From a virus: DNA of 48,392 nt. Numbering within the stretch: the stretch's first letter is position 1; the number at the start of each line of letters is the position of its first letter. The translations under genes and the position numbers were made by a program. Location: positions 1 through 48,392 of IMG/VR virus record IMGVR_UViG_3300050343_000235; one strand, given 5' to 3'. Below the pieces are notes generated by a model. The model saw only the letters and a program-made list of their open reading frames with translations. It ran no database searches and was not told where the DNA came from. Shown here in pieces: positions 26,663-32,630 of the stretch.

Positions 26663-26947
26663 ATGACATATAAAAAATCAAAATACAGACACGTAGTTAT
26701 AAACAAGAAGCGATACTACTTCTACAAGATAACTTGGTTAGATATCCTGGGAGACAGCGGACACGCTGACAACAATGAATTTATGGATATGAAGCCTGCT
26801 GTAATGATTACTAGTGCATATGTATTTCATAATGATTCTAAAGTACTTAGAACCTTTGCTAGCTATGATGCTAACTCTGAATGCTTCAGCGATCGTAATG
26901 TGTTTCCAAAAGGTTGTGTTAAAAAGATGGAGAAGATTTTAATTTAA
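26663..26947 (+). CDS. Conserved hypothetical protein
   Basis: 94 residues, MTYKKSKYRHVVINKKRYYF, YKITWLDILGDSGHAD, MKPAVMITSAYVFHND. The ITWLDILGDSGHA block looks like a conserved beta-strand core of a small phage family, function unknown. It converges on the small terminase gene, overlapping its 3' end by 9 bases. Confidence 0.65.
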   Translation: MTYKKSKYRHVVINKKRYYFYKITWLDILGDSGHADNNEFMDMKPAVMITSAYVFHNDSKVLRTFASYDANSECFSDRNVFPKGCVKKMEKILI

Positions 26948-27454
26948 TGAGTCTTCTTTTTTGTTTGGTGGGGTCTTTACTTTTTCTATTAGTTCTTCCA
27001 CTTCAACGTCTTCGAGAATCGGTGAGTAATCGTCTATTATCTGCTTCATTCTTAGCTCTAATTCTTCTGTTGATAGGTCTTCAAGTTTACCAGTTCTTAT
27101 TATCTTTTGTTCTATATACAAGCCCGCTGCTTTTCCTCTCGCAACTTCTGCATTCACCGCAGCTGACCACGCTTTCTTATCTCTTGCTTCATCTCTAAGT
27201 TTAGATAATTCTCTAACGTGACTTCCGAAAGTTACTTCATATTTCTTTTGGTATTCTTCTCTAAGTTCACCGATATATTTAACTACTAGTGGGTATGATT
27301 TTGGATTCTGTAATACACTTGATTGTTGTCTAGCGGCTTCTTTAGAATAACCTGCATCGATAGCGCATTGTGTGCCTGTCTTCCTACCTTCATTGGCAAC
27401 TAATTCTTGAGCAAATTTCATTTGCATTTCTGTTAATTTTTTTGGTACTCCCAT
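26939..27454 (-). CDS. terS: Terminase small subunit
   Basis: 171 residues on the minus strand. The N-terminal helix-turn-helix domain KKLTEMQMKFAQELVANEGR, CAIDAGYSKEAARQQ, SVLQNPKSYPLVVKYI is the classical Terminase_2-like DNA-recognition pattern; a helical oligomerisation region follows. It binds the packaging site and stimulates the large subunit. Unusually it is on the opposite strand and about 5 kb from the large subunit gene. Confidence 0.82.
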   Translation of the reverse strand: MGVPKKLTEMQMKFAQELVANEGRKTGTQCAIDAGYSKEAARQQSSVLQNPKSYPLVVKYIGELREEYQKKYEVTFGSHVRELSKLRDEARDKKAWSAAVNAEVARGKAAGLYIEQKIIRTGKLEDLSTEELELRMKQIIDDYSPILEDVEVEELIEKVKTPPNKKEDSLN

Positions 27455-27455
27455 G

Positions 27456-27620
27456 CTATTCTTCTTCCTCTAACATTTTCTTTTCTTCTTCGAATCCTTC
27501 CATCAATAACTCTGATGTAGTTTTTTCTTTTTTAAATATTTCATTCCACCTTTTTGAGTATAAATCGTTGGTAGGTCTTGATCTACCATCGTATTGCCTG
27601 TCTTTTGTTTTCTGTGTCAT
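27456..27620 (-). CDS. Small conserved protein upstream of terS
   Basis: 54 residues from ATG 27620: MTQKTKDRQYDGRSRPTND, LYSKRWNEIFKKEK, then a Glu-rich helix. DRQYDGRSRxxND and W/FNEIF are a pattern I know from small conserved phage proteins. An in-frame ATG at 27647 would add nine residues (MLEVKADTN). One base separates its stop from the terS start, so the two are co-transcribed. Confidence 0.65.
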   Translation of the reverse strand: MTQKTKDRQYDGRSRPTNDLYSKRWNEIFKKEKTTSELLMEGFEEEKKMLEEEE

Positions 27621-27784
27621 ATTTGTATCTGCCTTGACTTCTAGCATGACAATGATAAAAAAGCAATGATTGTAATGTTTTCATTACGCTCACTTTGTTG
27701 GTTATAAGGTTGGGGTCGGCTTACGACGTAGTTTTATCAACTCTTTCTACGAGATACTGGGCCCCATCCAAAAAGATAAAAGTT

Positions 27785-28009
27785 ATGAATGGAAAATTAT
27801 TAAGACAAGTTTTAGACAAGATGATAAAGGCTCCAGCTGTGCAACAAGCTAGAGTTCAAGTTTGTTTGCCTGATGGTAAATATTATGACGTTTCCTCTTT
27901 ACAATTAATGGAAAATAAAATATTGGGAGCTAGAGAAACTCATCGACTAGTCTTAACAGTCAAAGCAGAAACATGGAATATGGGTCAAGTTTTGAACAAA
28001 ATTGGATAG
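27785..28009 (+). CDS. Hypothetical protein
   Basis: 74 residues from ATG 27785: MNGKLLRQVLDKMIKAPAVQ, QARVQVCLPDGKYYDVSSLQ, RETHRLVLTVK. The helix followed by AxVQVxLPDGKxYDVSxLxL and RLVLTVK fits a small alpha-beta protein seen in marine phages. Weak ribosome binding site. The frame is open upstream to 27695 but that part is not protein-like. Function unknown. Confidence 0.55.
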   Translation: MNGKLLRQVLDKMIKAPAVQQARVQVCLPDGKYYDVSSLQLMENKILGARETHRLVLTVKAETWNMGQVLNKIG

Positions 28010-28018
28010 CCTGTTAGT

Positions 28019-28381
28019 TTGAAACCTGAGACCAAATTTTATGGAAATGTTAAGAAAAAAATTAATCAAATATCCTGGATTAGGATTGAAAACCTTGCTG
28101 TTCCTGGTACTCCCGATCTATTGGGTTATAATAATAATGGCGTCTTTTTCACTGTTGAATTAAAATATACAAAAACTAATAAAGTTACCATCTCCCCACA
28201 CCAGATTGCGTTTCACGTGAAACACCCAAACAATACTTTTATCCTAGTTTTGGATGGCTCTTGTAGCCTGCCAAAACTTTACAGAGGAGAAAGAATCCGG
28301 GAGCTTGTTGCTTGTGGCTTGAAGCTTGAGCCTTGCGTCATGGGTTATGACGCTTGTGGCTTGCTGCTTGAGTCTTTGTAG
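28019..28381 (+). CDS. VRR-NUC-like PD-(D/E)XK nuclease
   Basis: About 120 residues from a TTG start, MKPETKFYGNVKKKINQISW, RIENLAVPGTPDLLGYNNNG, VFFTVELKYTKTNKV, SPHQIAFHVKHP. PGTPDLLG plus FFTVELK gives the D...ExK catalytic core of VRR-NUC/Holliday-junction-resolvase-like nucleases. It may resolve replication or packaging intermediates. The last ~26 residues (from RELVACGLKLEP) are encoded entirely by a 7-bp tandem repeat array, so the natural C-terminus is uncertain. Confidence 0.75.
   Translation: MKPETKFYGNVKKKINQISWIRIENLAVPGTPDLLGYNNNGVFFTVELKYTKTNKVTISPHQIAFHVKHPNNTFILVLDGSCSLPKLYRGERIRELVACGLKLEPCVMGYDACGLLLESL
28302..28378. repeat. Heptamer array 1 (about 11 units, NGCTTGN)
   Basis: Consecutive 7-base units AGCTTGT, TGCTTGT, GGCTTGA, AGCTTGA, GCCTTGC, two degenerate units (GTCATGG, GTTATGA), CGCTTGT, GGCTTGC, TGCTTGA and GTCTTTG. 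Lies inside the 3' end of the nuclease gene on the plus strand and a possible gene on the minus strand. Confidence 0.8.
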
Positions 28382-28605
28382 TCCGAGGCATTATACCGCG
28401 CGACATTTTGTCGCAGCTTGTGTCTTGGAGCTTGAGCCTTGTAACCATTCTCATAGGCCCAGGCATCATGAAGAATCTTTATCAGAGTCTCCAGCTTGTG
28501 GCTTGACGCTTGTGGCTTGCGCCTTCGTGCTTGTTGCTTGTTTCTTGGCATTTCTTTCCCTTTCTTGTTGTTGAAATTGTTTGCGCTTCCTGCGCAGCTC
28601 TTCAT
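28345..28605 (-). CDS. Possible repeat-encoded basic protein
   Basis: Minus-strand frame; the likely start is the internal Met before PRNKQQARRRKPQ. It contains KPQASSHKLETL, a more ordinary central stretch IKILHDAWAYENGYKA, and ends SSSKPQAS. Most Ser/Lys/Gln/Ala-rich parts are translations of the heptamer arrays (three units = seven codons). The central LIKILHDAWAYENG resembles a motif of small marine-phage proteins, so it may be real, but repeat translation alone could make the open frame. It overlaps the nuclease gene end. Confidence 0.4.
   Translation of the reverse strand: MKSCAGSANNFNNKKGKEMPRNKQQARRRKPQASSHKLETLIKILHDAWAYENGYKAQAPRHKLRQNVARYNASDYKDSSSKPQAS
28400..28442. repeat. GCGACA palindrome plus heptamer array 2
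   Basis: GCGACA-TTT-TGTCGC at 28400-28414, followed without gap by AGCTTGT, GTCTTGG, AGCTTGA and GCCTTGT (28415-28442). The same order (palindrome, then AGCTTGT...) recurs at 29449. Confidence 0.75.
28493..28548. repeat. Heptamer array 3 (8 units)
   Basis: AGCTTGT, GGCTTGA, CGCTTGT, GGCTTGC, GCCTTCG, TGCTTGT, TGCTTGT and TTCTTGG in tandem. Starts with AGCTTGT, as do arrays 1, 2, 4 and 5. Confidence 0.8.
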
Positions 28606-28739
28606 AAAATTTTGGATGTTTGAATACGTGCATTTTTTACCTTTAATTTTTTAAAAAATTTTTTACATTTTCTAACATAAGCTGGTGACAGCTGCGAGTC
28701 GTTATATAAAAAATAATTTAATAAGTTATTATGTTTTGA

Positions 28740-29339
28740 TTAATGCTTGCCATATACAACCGCCTTTACTTCAGGATCCCAGCATTGTCTACAGTCACCG
28801 CACTTGCCGCTTTGATCCGGGGCTGGACATGTTCGAGCTTCACCAGTCGTGACTCCTGACTCATGACTCCAGGCGCTGGAAGCAGGCCCATCTATTTTAG
28901 ATCTTGATAATCTTATCACCAGGTTAGCAGGGACCTCTTCAGGTGCTGGCAAGAACTGACGTTCTTGAGTTGGTAACCAGTGACGCGTATCAGGTGTTAA
29001 CCTGCACACCTCCAAAATTTTTTGCATATGCTCGACTGATTGAACGTCTCCGGCGTCATGCCATCTAAACCATTTTTGATTTTTAATTTTAGCGGCCATT
29101 GCCTGAACCCATAGCGGGTTTTCAATTGCTGACAGCCTTCTATATTGAGCTGCTTTTATAGCTGGGTATCTTGTATAGTTGCCCTTCTTAGCGTAACAGC
29201 TAAAGCAAGGCGTCCCAGGGACCTGAGCAAGCTTCCATCCTGTTTTACACTCCCAGGCTGGTAGGCTGTACGATAGGCCCGGCATCTTAGACGTTTTTGT
29301 AAACGAGTCTGTTATTTTTAATGCGTCTTTTATTTTCAT
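28740..29339 (-). CDS. Phage Gp88-like protein
   Basis: 199 residues on the minus strand: GLSYSLPAWECKTGWKLA, TPCFSCYAKKGNYTRYPAIK, WFRWHDAGDVQSVEHMQKIL, HWLPTQERQFLP and a C-terminal Cys cluster (CPAPDQSGKCGDCRQCW). CxxCYAxxGxY plus FRWHDAGD is the signature of the phage gene-product-88 family, whose activity is not established; the Cys pattern suggests a metal or Fe-S site. Ribosome binding site AGGAGG. The gene is GC-richer than its surroundings, contains a TGACTCC-type heptamer triplet (about 28848-28868) and is flanked by repeat arrays, suggesting transfer. Confidence 0.75.
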   Translation of the reverse strand: MKIKDALKITDSFTKTSKMPGLSYSLPAWECKTGWKLAQVPGTPCFSCYAKKGNYTRYPAIKAAQYRRLSAIENPLWVQAMAAKIKNQKWFRWHDAGDVQSVEHMQKILEVCRLTPDTRHWLPTQERQFLPAPEEVPANLVIRLSRSKIDGPASSAWSHESGVTTGEARTCPAPDQSGKCGDCRQCWDPEVKAVVYGKH

Positions 29340-29402
29340 ATATTCCTCCTGAATCGATTCTTAACACGTCGACCCGGTACAAAACATTGTACACTTTGAC
29401 GC

Positions 29403-29486
29403 AGCTTGTTGCTTGACGCTTGAGGCTTTGTCAATTTACCAAATTGTCCTGCGACAATTTGTCGCAGCTTGTGGCTTGGGGCTTGT
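29403..29486. repeat. Heptamer arrays 4 and 5 with CTGCGACAA palindrome
   Basis: Array 4 (29403-29430): AGCTTGT, TGCTTGA, CGCTTGA, GGCTTTG, preceded by GACGC. Then palindrome CTGCGACAA-T-TTGTCGCAG (29449-29467), which runs into array 5 (29466-29486): AGCTTGT, GGCTTGG, GGCTTGT. Located upstream of the Gp88-like gene in a 590-base stretch with no gene. Confidence 0.78.
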
Positions 29487-29574
29487 GCTTTTACTTTCAT
29501 AATAATTTTTACTTTATAATCATTCTAAACTGGATCAGCACCAGAGATTAACCAACCATCCTTTCAGGTCATAG

Positions 29575-29790
29575 TCTCTAATGATCAATTAGAGATTTAG
29601 GTTAAGTTAGTACTGATCCCAGGTCCCTTATTCTCTAGTAGATATCTCCACCGCCCATAGCTATTGGGGCATAAGGAACCAGGGATCAGTACTGGTCCAG
29701 TGGCTATCTTCCAGGACCAGTCTAATCCTACTTGCTTTTGCCGGTGCAAGTCCCGTTAGAGTTTATAGTTTTGTTTCAGCGATAAACTCT
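29575..29790. ncRNA. Candidate structured non-coding RNA or structured leader
   Basis: Successive inverted repeats fill this gene-free stretch: TCTCTAAT/ATTAGAGA (29575-29595); a 22-base arm at 29610-29631 pairing 20 of 22 with 29671-29692 around an inner GCCC/GGGC stem; CTGGTCC/GGACCAG (29692-29698/29714-29720); CTTGC/GCAAG (29731-29750); AGAGTTTAT/ATAAACTCT (29758-29766/29782-29790). Strand is undecided; on the minus strand it would lie in the leader of the Gp88-like gene. No match to a known RNA class was recognised. The rest of the 29340-29930 gap holds arrays 4-5 and TGAC half-sites. Confidence 0.45.
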
Positions 29791-29930
29791 CAAATGAGGC
29801 TGAGTATATATAATAATATAGGATTGTGGCAGAAGTAAGGCGTAGGGTGGTCAACATTGACGCAGGGGTGTGACAATAATGACCAATGGTTTGACATAAT
29901 CTTGCCACAATTTTTTTGTAAACTATTCGC

Positions 29931-30128
29931 ATGAAAGTCAAAAGAGAAAATGTAAAACTAAATTGTGAGATGACAAATCTTACAAATCAAACTTTTATTT
30001 TTGCTCAAGAAATTTGGGAGAGTGAAAGTATAATTGATGATTTAGATTTTTATATACCTATTGATTTAAAAATAAAGCCAACAACTAAGAGGAGAAATAA
30101 ATGGACAAAGAAAGTAAATTTTTCATAA
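29931..30128 (+). CDS. Hypothetical protein
   Basis: 65 residues, MKVKRENVKLNCEMTNLTNQ, FAQEIWESESIIDDLDFY, with a basic C-terminus (KRRNKWTKKVNFS). Unrecognised. No Shine-Dalgarno is visible before ATG (TATTCGC), so initiation may be leaderless or weak. Four TGAC half-sites lie just upstream. Overlaps the next gene, whose ribosome binding site (GAGGAGA) lies inside it. Confidence 0.5.
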   Translation: MKVKRENVKLNCEMTNLTNQTFIFAQEIWESESIIDDLDFYIPIDLKIKPTTKRRNKWTKKVNFS

Positions 30129-30346
30129 TTGAAAAAGAGTATTTTTTGGGCGAGGCTAGATATAGCATTTACTCAAAAGACATATTTAATTTAACTACTG
30201 CTACTAGAAAATTATTAGCTTTAGATGAGTTGAATAATAATAAAGACATTACTTATCATTTACAAAAGGTTGATCCTTATTTAGATGATAGTAAAGACAC
30301 AGTAATTTTGGCTAATGGTAGTCATAATTCGGACACAATGATATAA
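30101..30346 (+). CDS. Hypothetical protein
   Basis: 81 residues, MDKESKFFIIEKEYFLGEAR, LTTATRKLLALDELNNNKD, ITYHLQKVDPYLDD. Acidic, mixed alpha-beta. Not recognised. Strong ribosome binding site AGGAGA; overlaps its upstream neighbour by 28 bases. Intact, like all genes of this accessory stretch. Confidence 0.6.
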   Translation: MDKESKFFIIEKEYFLGEARYSIYSKDIFNLTTATRKLLALDELNNNKDITYHLQKVDPYLDDSKDTVILANGSHNSDTMI

Positions 30347-30369
30347 TAATATAAATACAGAAAGCGAGG
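30339..30369 (+). promoter_or_regulatory. Extended -10 promoter with AAAGCGAGG ribosome binding site (cassette 1)
   Basis: TGA-TATAAT at 30339-30347 is an extended -10 box; AAAGCGAGG at 30361-30369 is the ribosome binding site of the gene at 30374. The same arrangement precedes the genes at 31391 and 32151. Confidence 0.6.
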
Positions 30370-30373
30370 TCAA

Positions 30374-31321
30374 ATGACTAAAAGACTAACACTAAATGCA
30401 GAAAAAAGAAAAACTATTGCAGATGTTTTCAAAGCACATTGGGAAAGTGAAGATAATCCCAAAAGACAATCACATCTAAAAGCAATAGAAAATTACAACC
30501 ATGCAAGAGAGATTACAAAATCACTTGCAGAAAAAGTTGTAAGAGCACATCAACCTCAAGAAGATGTTGATACAATTAGAAGTATGAGAGCAAAATATAA
30601 TTCAGCAGGTGGCGAGTTGTATGAAGATAATTGTTTTCACTTCACGCAACCAATCACTAAAGTTGATGATGAGGGTAGAGAGTACCAATCCGAAAATGAC
30701 GAACATGTTAAGTTTAGTTTAGATGATAGAGATTTTGCAAGGTCTTATTATAGAGATGAGATTAATGCAAATGGTCTTGACGCAGATTATAAATTAAAAC
30801 TTCAAGATGATTACTCAAAAAGAAATCCTGTATATTATGACATGGAAAGTAAAGTTGAAAACTTTTTGGGTTATGGTCGTAGGAATGATAAGACAGGAAA
30901 TACACTCTATCATCAAGACGAATGGGAAAACGATTTTAAACTTTGGACAATAGGAACTTCTTATTGTCATTCAAGACAGTTTAAAGTTGATGAAGATACA
31001 ATTAAAGTTTTTCAAATGTATAACCAAGCAGTTGAAAATGTAAAATTATCTCATCAACAAATGTTTTCTTATGTTGAAGATAAGATGAGCAAATTGAGAT
31101 TAGGTTTAAAATCTTATAAATACTTTGATCAAGCTAAAGAACTAGCTGACAAAGTTGGAGTTGCTTTGAATGAAAGTGTATTGAATGAAAGTAGCTCAAT
31201 GGCATTATCAATTTATAGTCCAGAAAATTTGGCTAGTCTTTTAGAAGATAAAGTTGAATTAACTAGAGATCAAAAAATTGCTATTGCAAAAGGTTTAATG
31301 CAACAAGAGGCAATCAACTAA
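30374..31321 (+). CDS. Unrecognised 315-residue accessory protein
   Basis: Intact. MTKRLTLNAEKRKTIADVFK, then a helical N-terminal half (LAEKVVRAHQPQEDVDTIRS), a middle region ELYEDNCFHFTQPITKVDDE, VENFLGYGRRNDKTGN, and a helical C-terminal half (EDKMSKLRLGLKSYKYFDQ), ending TRDQKIAIAKGLMQQEAIN. No membrane segment, signal peptide or catalytic motif is evident. It is the largest gene of the accessory island, with its own promoter cassette, and is followed by a perfect 11-bp hairpin. Likely abundant or independently expressed; the function is unknown. Confidence 0.7.
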   Translation: MTKRLTLNAEKRKTIADVFKAHWESEDNPKRQSHLKAIENYNHAREITKSLAEKVVRAHQPQEDVDTIRSMRAKYNSAGGELYEDNCFHFTQPITKVDDEGREYQSENDEHVKFSLDDRDFARSYYRDEINANGLDADYKLKLQDDYSKRNPVYYDMESKVENFLGYGRRNDKTGNTLYHQDEWENDFKLWTIGTSYCHSRQFKVDEDTIKVFQMYNQAVENVKLSHQQMFSYVEDKMSKLRLGLKSYKYFDQAKELADKVGVALNESVLNESSSMALSIYSPENLASLLEDKVELTRDQKIAIAKGLMQQEAIN

Positions 31322-31334
31322 CTGCGACAAACTG

Positions 31335-31387
31335 CACAATGGCGATACTCTCGCCATTGTGTTATAATGGGCACATAGAAAGCGAGG
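31335..31387 (+). promoter_or_regulatory. Perfect hairpin plus extended -10 promoter cassette 2
   Basis: CACAATGGCGA (31335-31345) and TCGCCATTGTG (31351-31361) form an 11-bp stem with loop TACTC. The extended -10 TGT-TATAAT (31360-31368) begins at its foot, followed by AAAGCGAGG (31379-31387). GTTATAATGGGCACATA (31361-31377) is an exact 17-base copy of 32119-32135. The hairpin may end transcription of the gene before or be an operator. Confidence 0.65.
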
Positions 31388-31390
31388 AAT

Positions 31391-31588
31391 ATGATAAACA
31401 ACAAACCATTTAAAGTAAGATACTTTTCGGCAAAAGATAAAATGACAATTACAAGAAATGCACTTTGGACAGACAAGTGTAAGTATTGGACATCAAAAGC
31501 AAATAGAATGTTAATGACTTATTTTGATGTTGATAAAAACGAATACCGAACTGCAACAGACAGTTGGACAATAATAGATAGAGGTTAA
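31391..31588 (+). CDS. Small hypothetical protein
   Basis: 65 residues, MINNKPFKVRYFSAKDKMTI, then WTDKCKYWTSKANRMLMTYF and YRTATDSWTIIDRG. Beta-rich, aromatic. Not recognised. Ribosome binding site AGCGAGG. Separated by one base from the next start. Confidence 0.6.
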   Translation: MINNKPFKVRYFSAKDKMTITRNALWTDKCKYWTSKANRMLMTYFDVDKNEYRTATDSWTIIDRG

Positions 31589-31589
31589 T

Positions 31590-31766
31590 ATGGCACAACA
31601 GAACGAAGAACATTTTGAAGTGATAAGTGAAAATAGAGCAAGGGCTCATGAGCAACAAAAAGAAATGCGACAAGAATTAATCGAGTGGGTTAAGACTTGC
31701 GACAAGTTACAAATGGGCGAGCTATATAGTGAAATGAAAAGAATGAAAAGGAGTTGGAATGAGTGA
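31590..31766 (+). CDS. Small charged helical protein
   Basis: 58 residues, MAQQNEEHFEVISENRARAH, EQQKEMRQELIEWVKTCDK, then MKRMKRSWNE. Probably one long helix with a Q/E-rich surface. Overlaps the next start by 8 bases, which carries its ribosome binding site (AAGGAG). Not recognised. Confidence 0.58.
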   Translation: MAQQNEEHFEVISENRARAHEQQKEMRQELIEWVKTCDKLQMGELYSEMKRMKRSWNE

Positions 31767-32094
31767 ATATAATTGGTGTCATGGACCAAGTTGCCATAAG
31801 CATGAAACACAAGATAGAGTGCGAGGTGTTAAAGGTCAAAAGGTTTTAAGAACTCGTAAGATCGCAAAAAATAATTGGAATGAAAATAATTTCTTTTCAC
31901 ATTTTTGTAGTCAAGGTTGTTGGAATGAATTTGCATATGCGCATTGGCAAGAATTCATTGGGCTATATCCAAGAGCCGAGGCTCTTGAAACACCGATCGA
32001 AGTTTCAAAAGTCAAGCACCCAGAAAACACAACTGAGTATGGGTGGACTCAAAGAGCATGGACAGAAACAAAGATTGAGGTGCGACAAGATTGA
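31759..32094 (+). CDS. Conserved zinc-binding hypothetical protein
   Basis: 111 residues: WCHGPSCHKHETQDRVRG, VKGQKVLRTRKI, FFSHFCSQGCWNEFAYAHW. CxxxxCHxH plus HxxCSQGCxxEF is a FLAP/MYM-type zinc-knuckle pattern; I recognise similar proteins in uncultured marine phages. Basic N-terminal half suggests nucleic-acid binding (inference). Confidence 0.65.
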   Translation: MSEYNWCHGPSCHKHETQDRVRGVKGQKVLRTRKIAKNNWNENNFFSHFCSQGCWNEFAYAHWQEFIGLYPRAEALETPIEVSKVKHPENTTEYGWTQRAWTETKIEVRQD

Positions 32095-32104
32095 CAATGT
32101 ACTC

Positions 32105-32146
32105 ATGTGCCCATTGATGTTATAATGGGCACATAACAAAGCGAGG
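32105..32146 (+). promoter_or_regulatory. Palindrome with embedded extended -10 (cassette 3)
   Basis: ATGTGCCCATT (32105-32115) is inverted as AATGGGCACAT (32124-32134); the extended -10 TGT-TATAAT (32118-32126) lies partly in the right arm, and AAAGCGAGG follows at 32138-32146. A protein bound to the palindrome, or its RNA hairpin, would directly affect transcription start, so an operator is plausible. TTGACA at 32091 is too far (24 bases) to be its -35. Confidence 0.62.
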
Positions 32147-32150
32147 AAAT

Positions 32151-32381
32151 ATGACACAAGAAAGAACACACAAAAGAGAAAACAGATTCAATGGCGAATC
32201 TGTAATGCTAACAAAAGAAGAGGCTAAGAAACATGACGCTATATTCTATTATGAATATCTAGCGACTTTAGAAGATAAAAAAATTGGTCAGGGTAGTTCT
32301 AAACTATGGGATAAGGTTCGAGCCAATCTTAATTGGTTTAGACAGAACAACGCTGACGCTTACATGGTTCTACTAGACTAG
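32151..32381 (+). CDS. Small conserved hypothetical protein
   Basis: 76 residues, MTQERTHKRENRFNGESVML, TKEEAKKHDAIFYYEYLATL, WDKVRANLNWFRQNNADAY. Helical. The TKEEAKxHDxIxxxE pattern is seen in small marine phage proteins. Last gene of the accessory island; palindromes follow. Confidence 0.6.
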   Translation: MTQERTHKRENRFNGESVMLTKEEAKKHDAIFYYEYLATLEDKKIGQGSSKLWDKVRANLNWFRQNNADAYMVLLD

Positions 32382-32394
32382 CCTCCTAGTACAA

Positions 32395-32443
32395 GGTGCG
32401 ACAATACGTCGCACCAAGCAGCCTGCGACAAAATGTCGCAGGC
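32395..32443. repeat. Two GCGAC palindromes between island and terL
   Basis: GGTGCGAC-AATAC-GTCGCACC (32395-32415) and GCCTGCGACA-AAA-TGTCGCAGGC (32421-32443, 10-bp perfect arms). Both contain the GCGAC core of the palindromes at 28400 and 29449. They may end transcription of the island, but neither has a clear T-run. The rest of the 32382-32630 gap is AT-rich with no gene seen. Confidence 0.7.
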
Positions 32444-32630
32444 GCCTCGTAGAGGTACCAAGCCCCAGGCAAAATTTGAAATTTCTTTATTTTTAGTTTA
32501 AGGTGCGACAAAAAAGAATCTTGATATATACGTATTTATACAAAGGTTTGGATAATCGTAGCCGTAAAATACTTTAAGGTTCTGAAAACATAACTGAAAA
32601 AATTTTGCAAAATTTTTTTTCGAATGCACT

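Noticed and set aside
28302-29486. CRISPR array
   Set aside because: Units are 7 bases, contiguous and degenerate, without spacers of regular length and without cas genes.
29741-29756. tRNA T-arm-like text (CCGGTGCAAGTCCCG)
   Set aside because: No matching acceptor, D or anticodon arms around it, and the local pairing is better explained by the CTTGC/GCAAG hairpin.
29756-29941. Minus-strand 61-residue open frame
   Set aside because: It covers the hairpin and TGAC-site region, has no recognised protein pattern and no good ribosome binding site.
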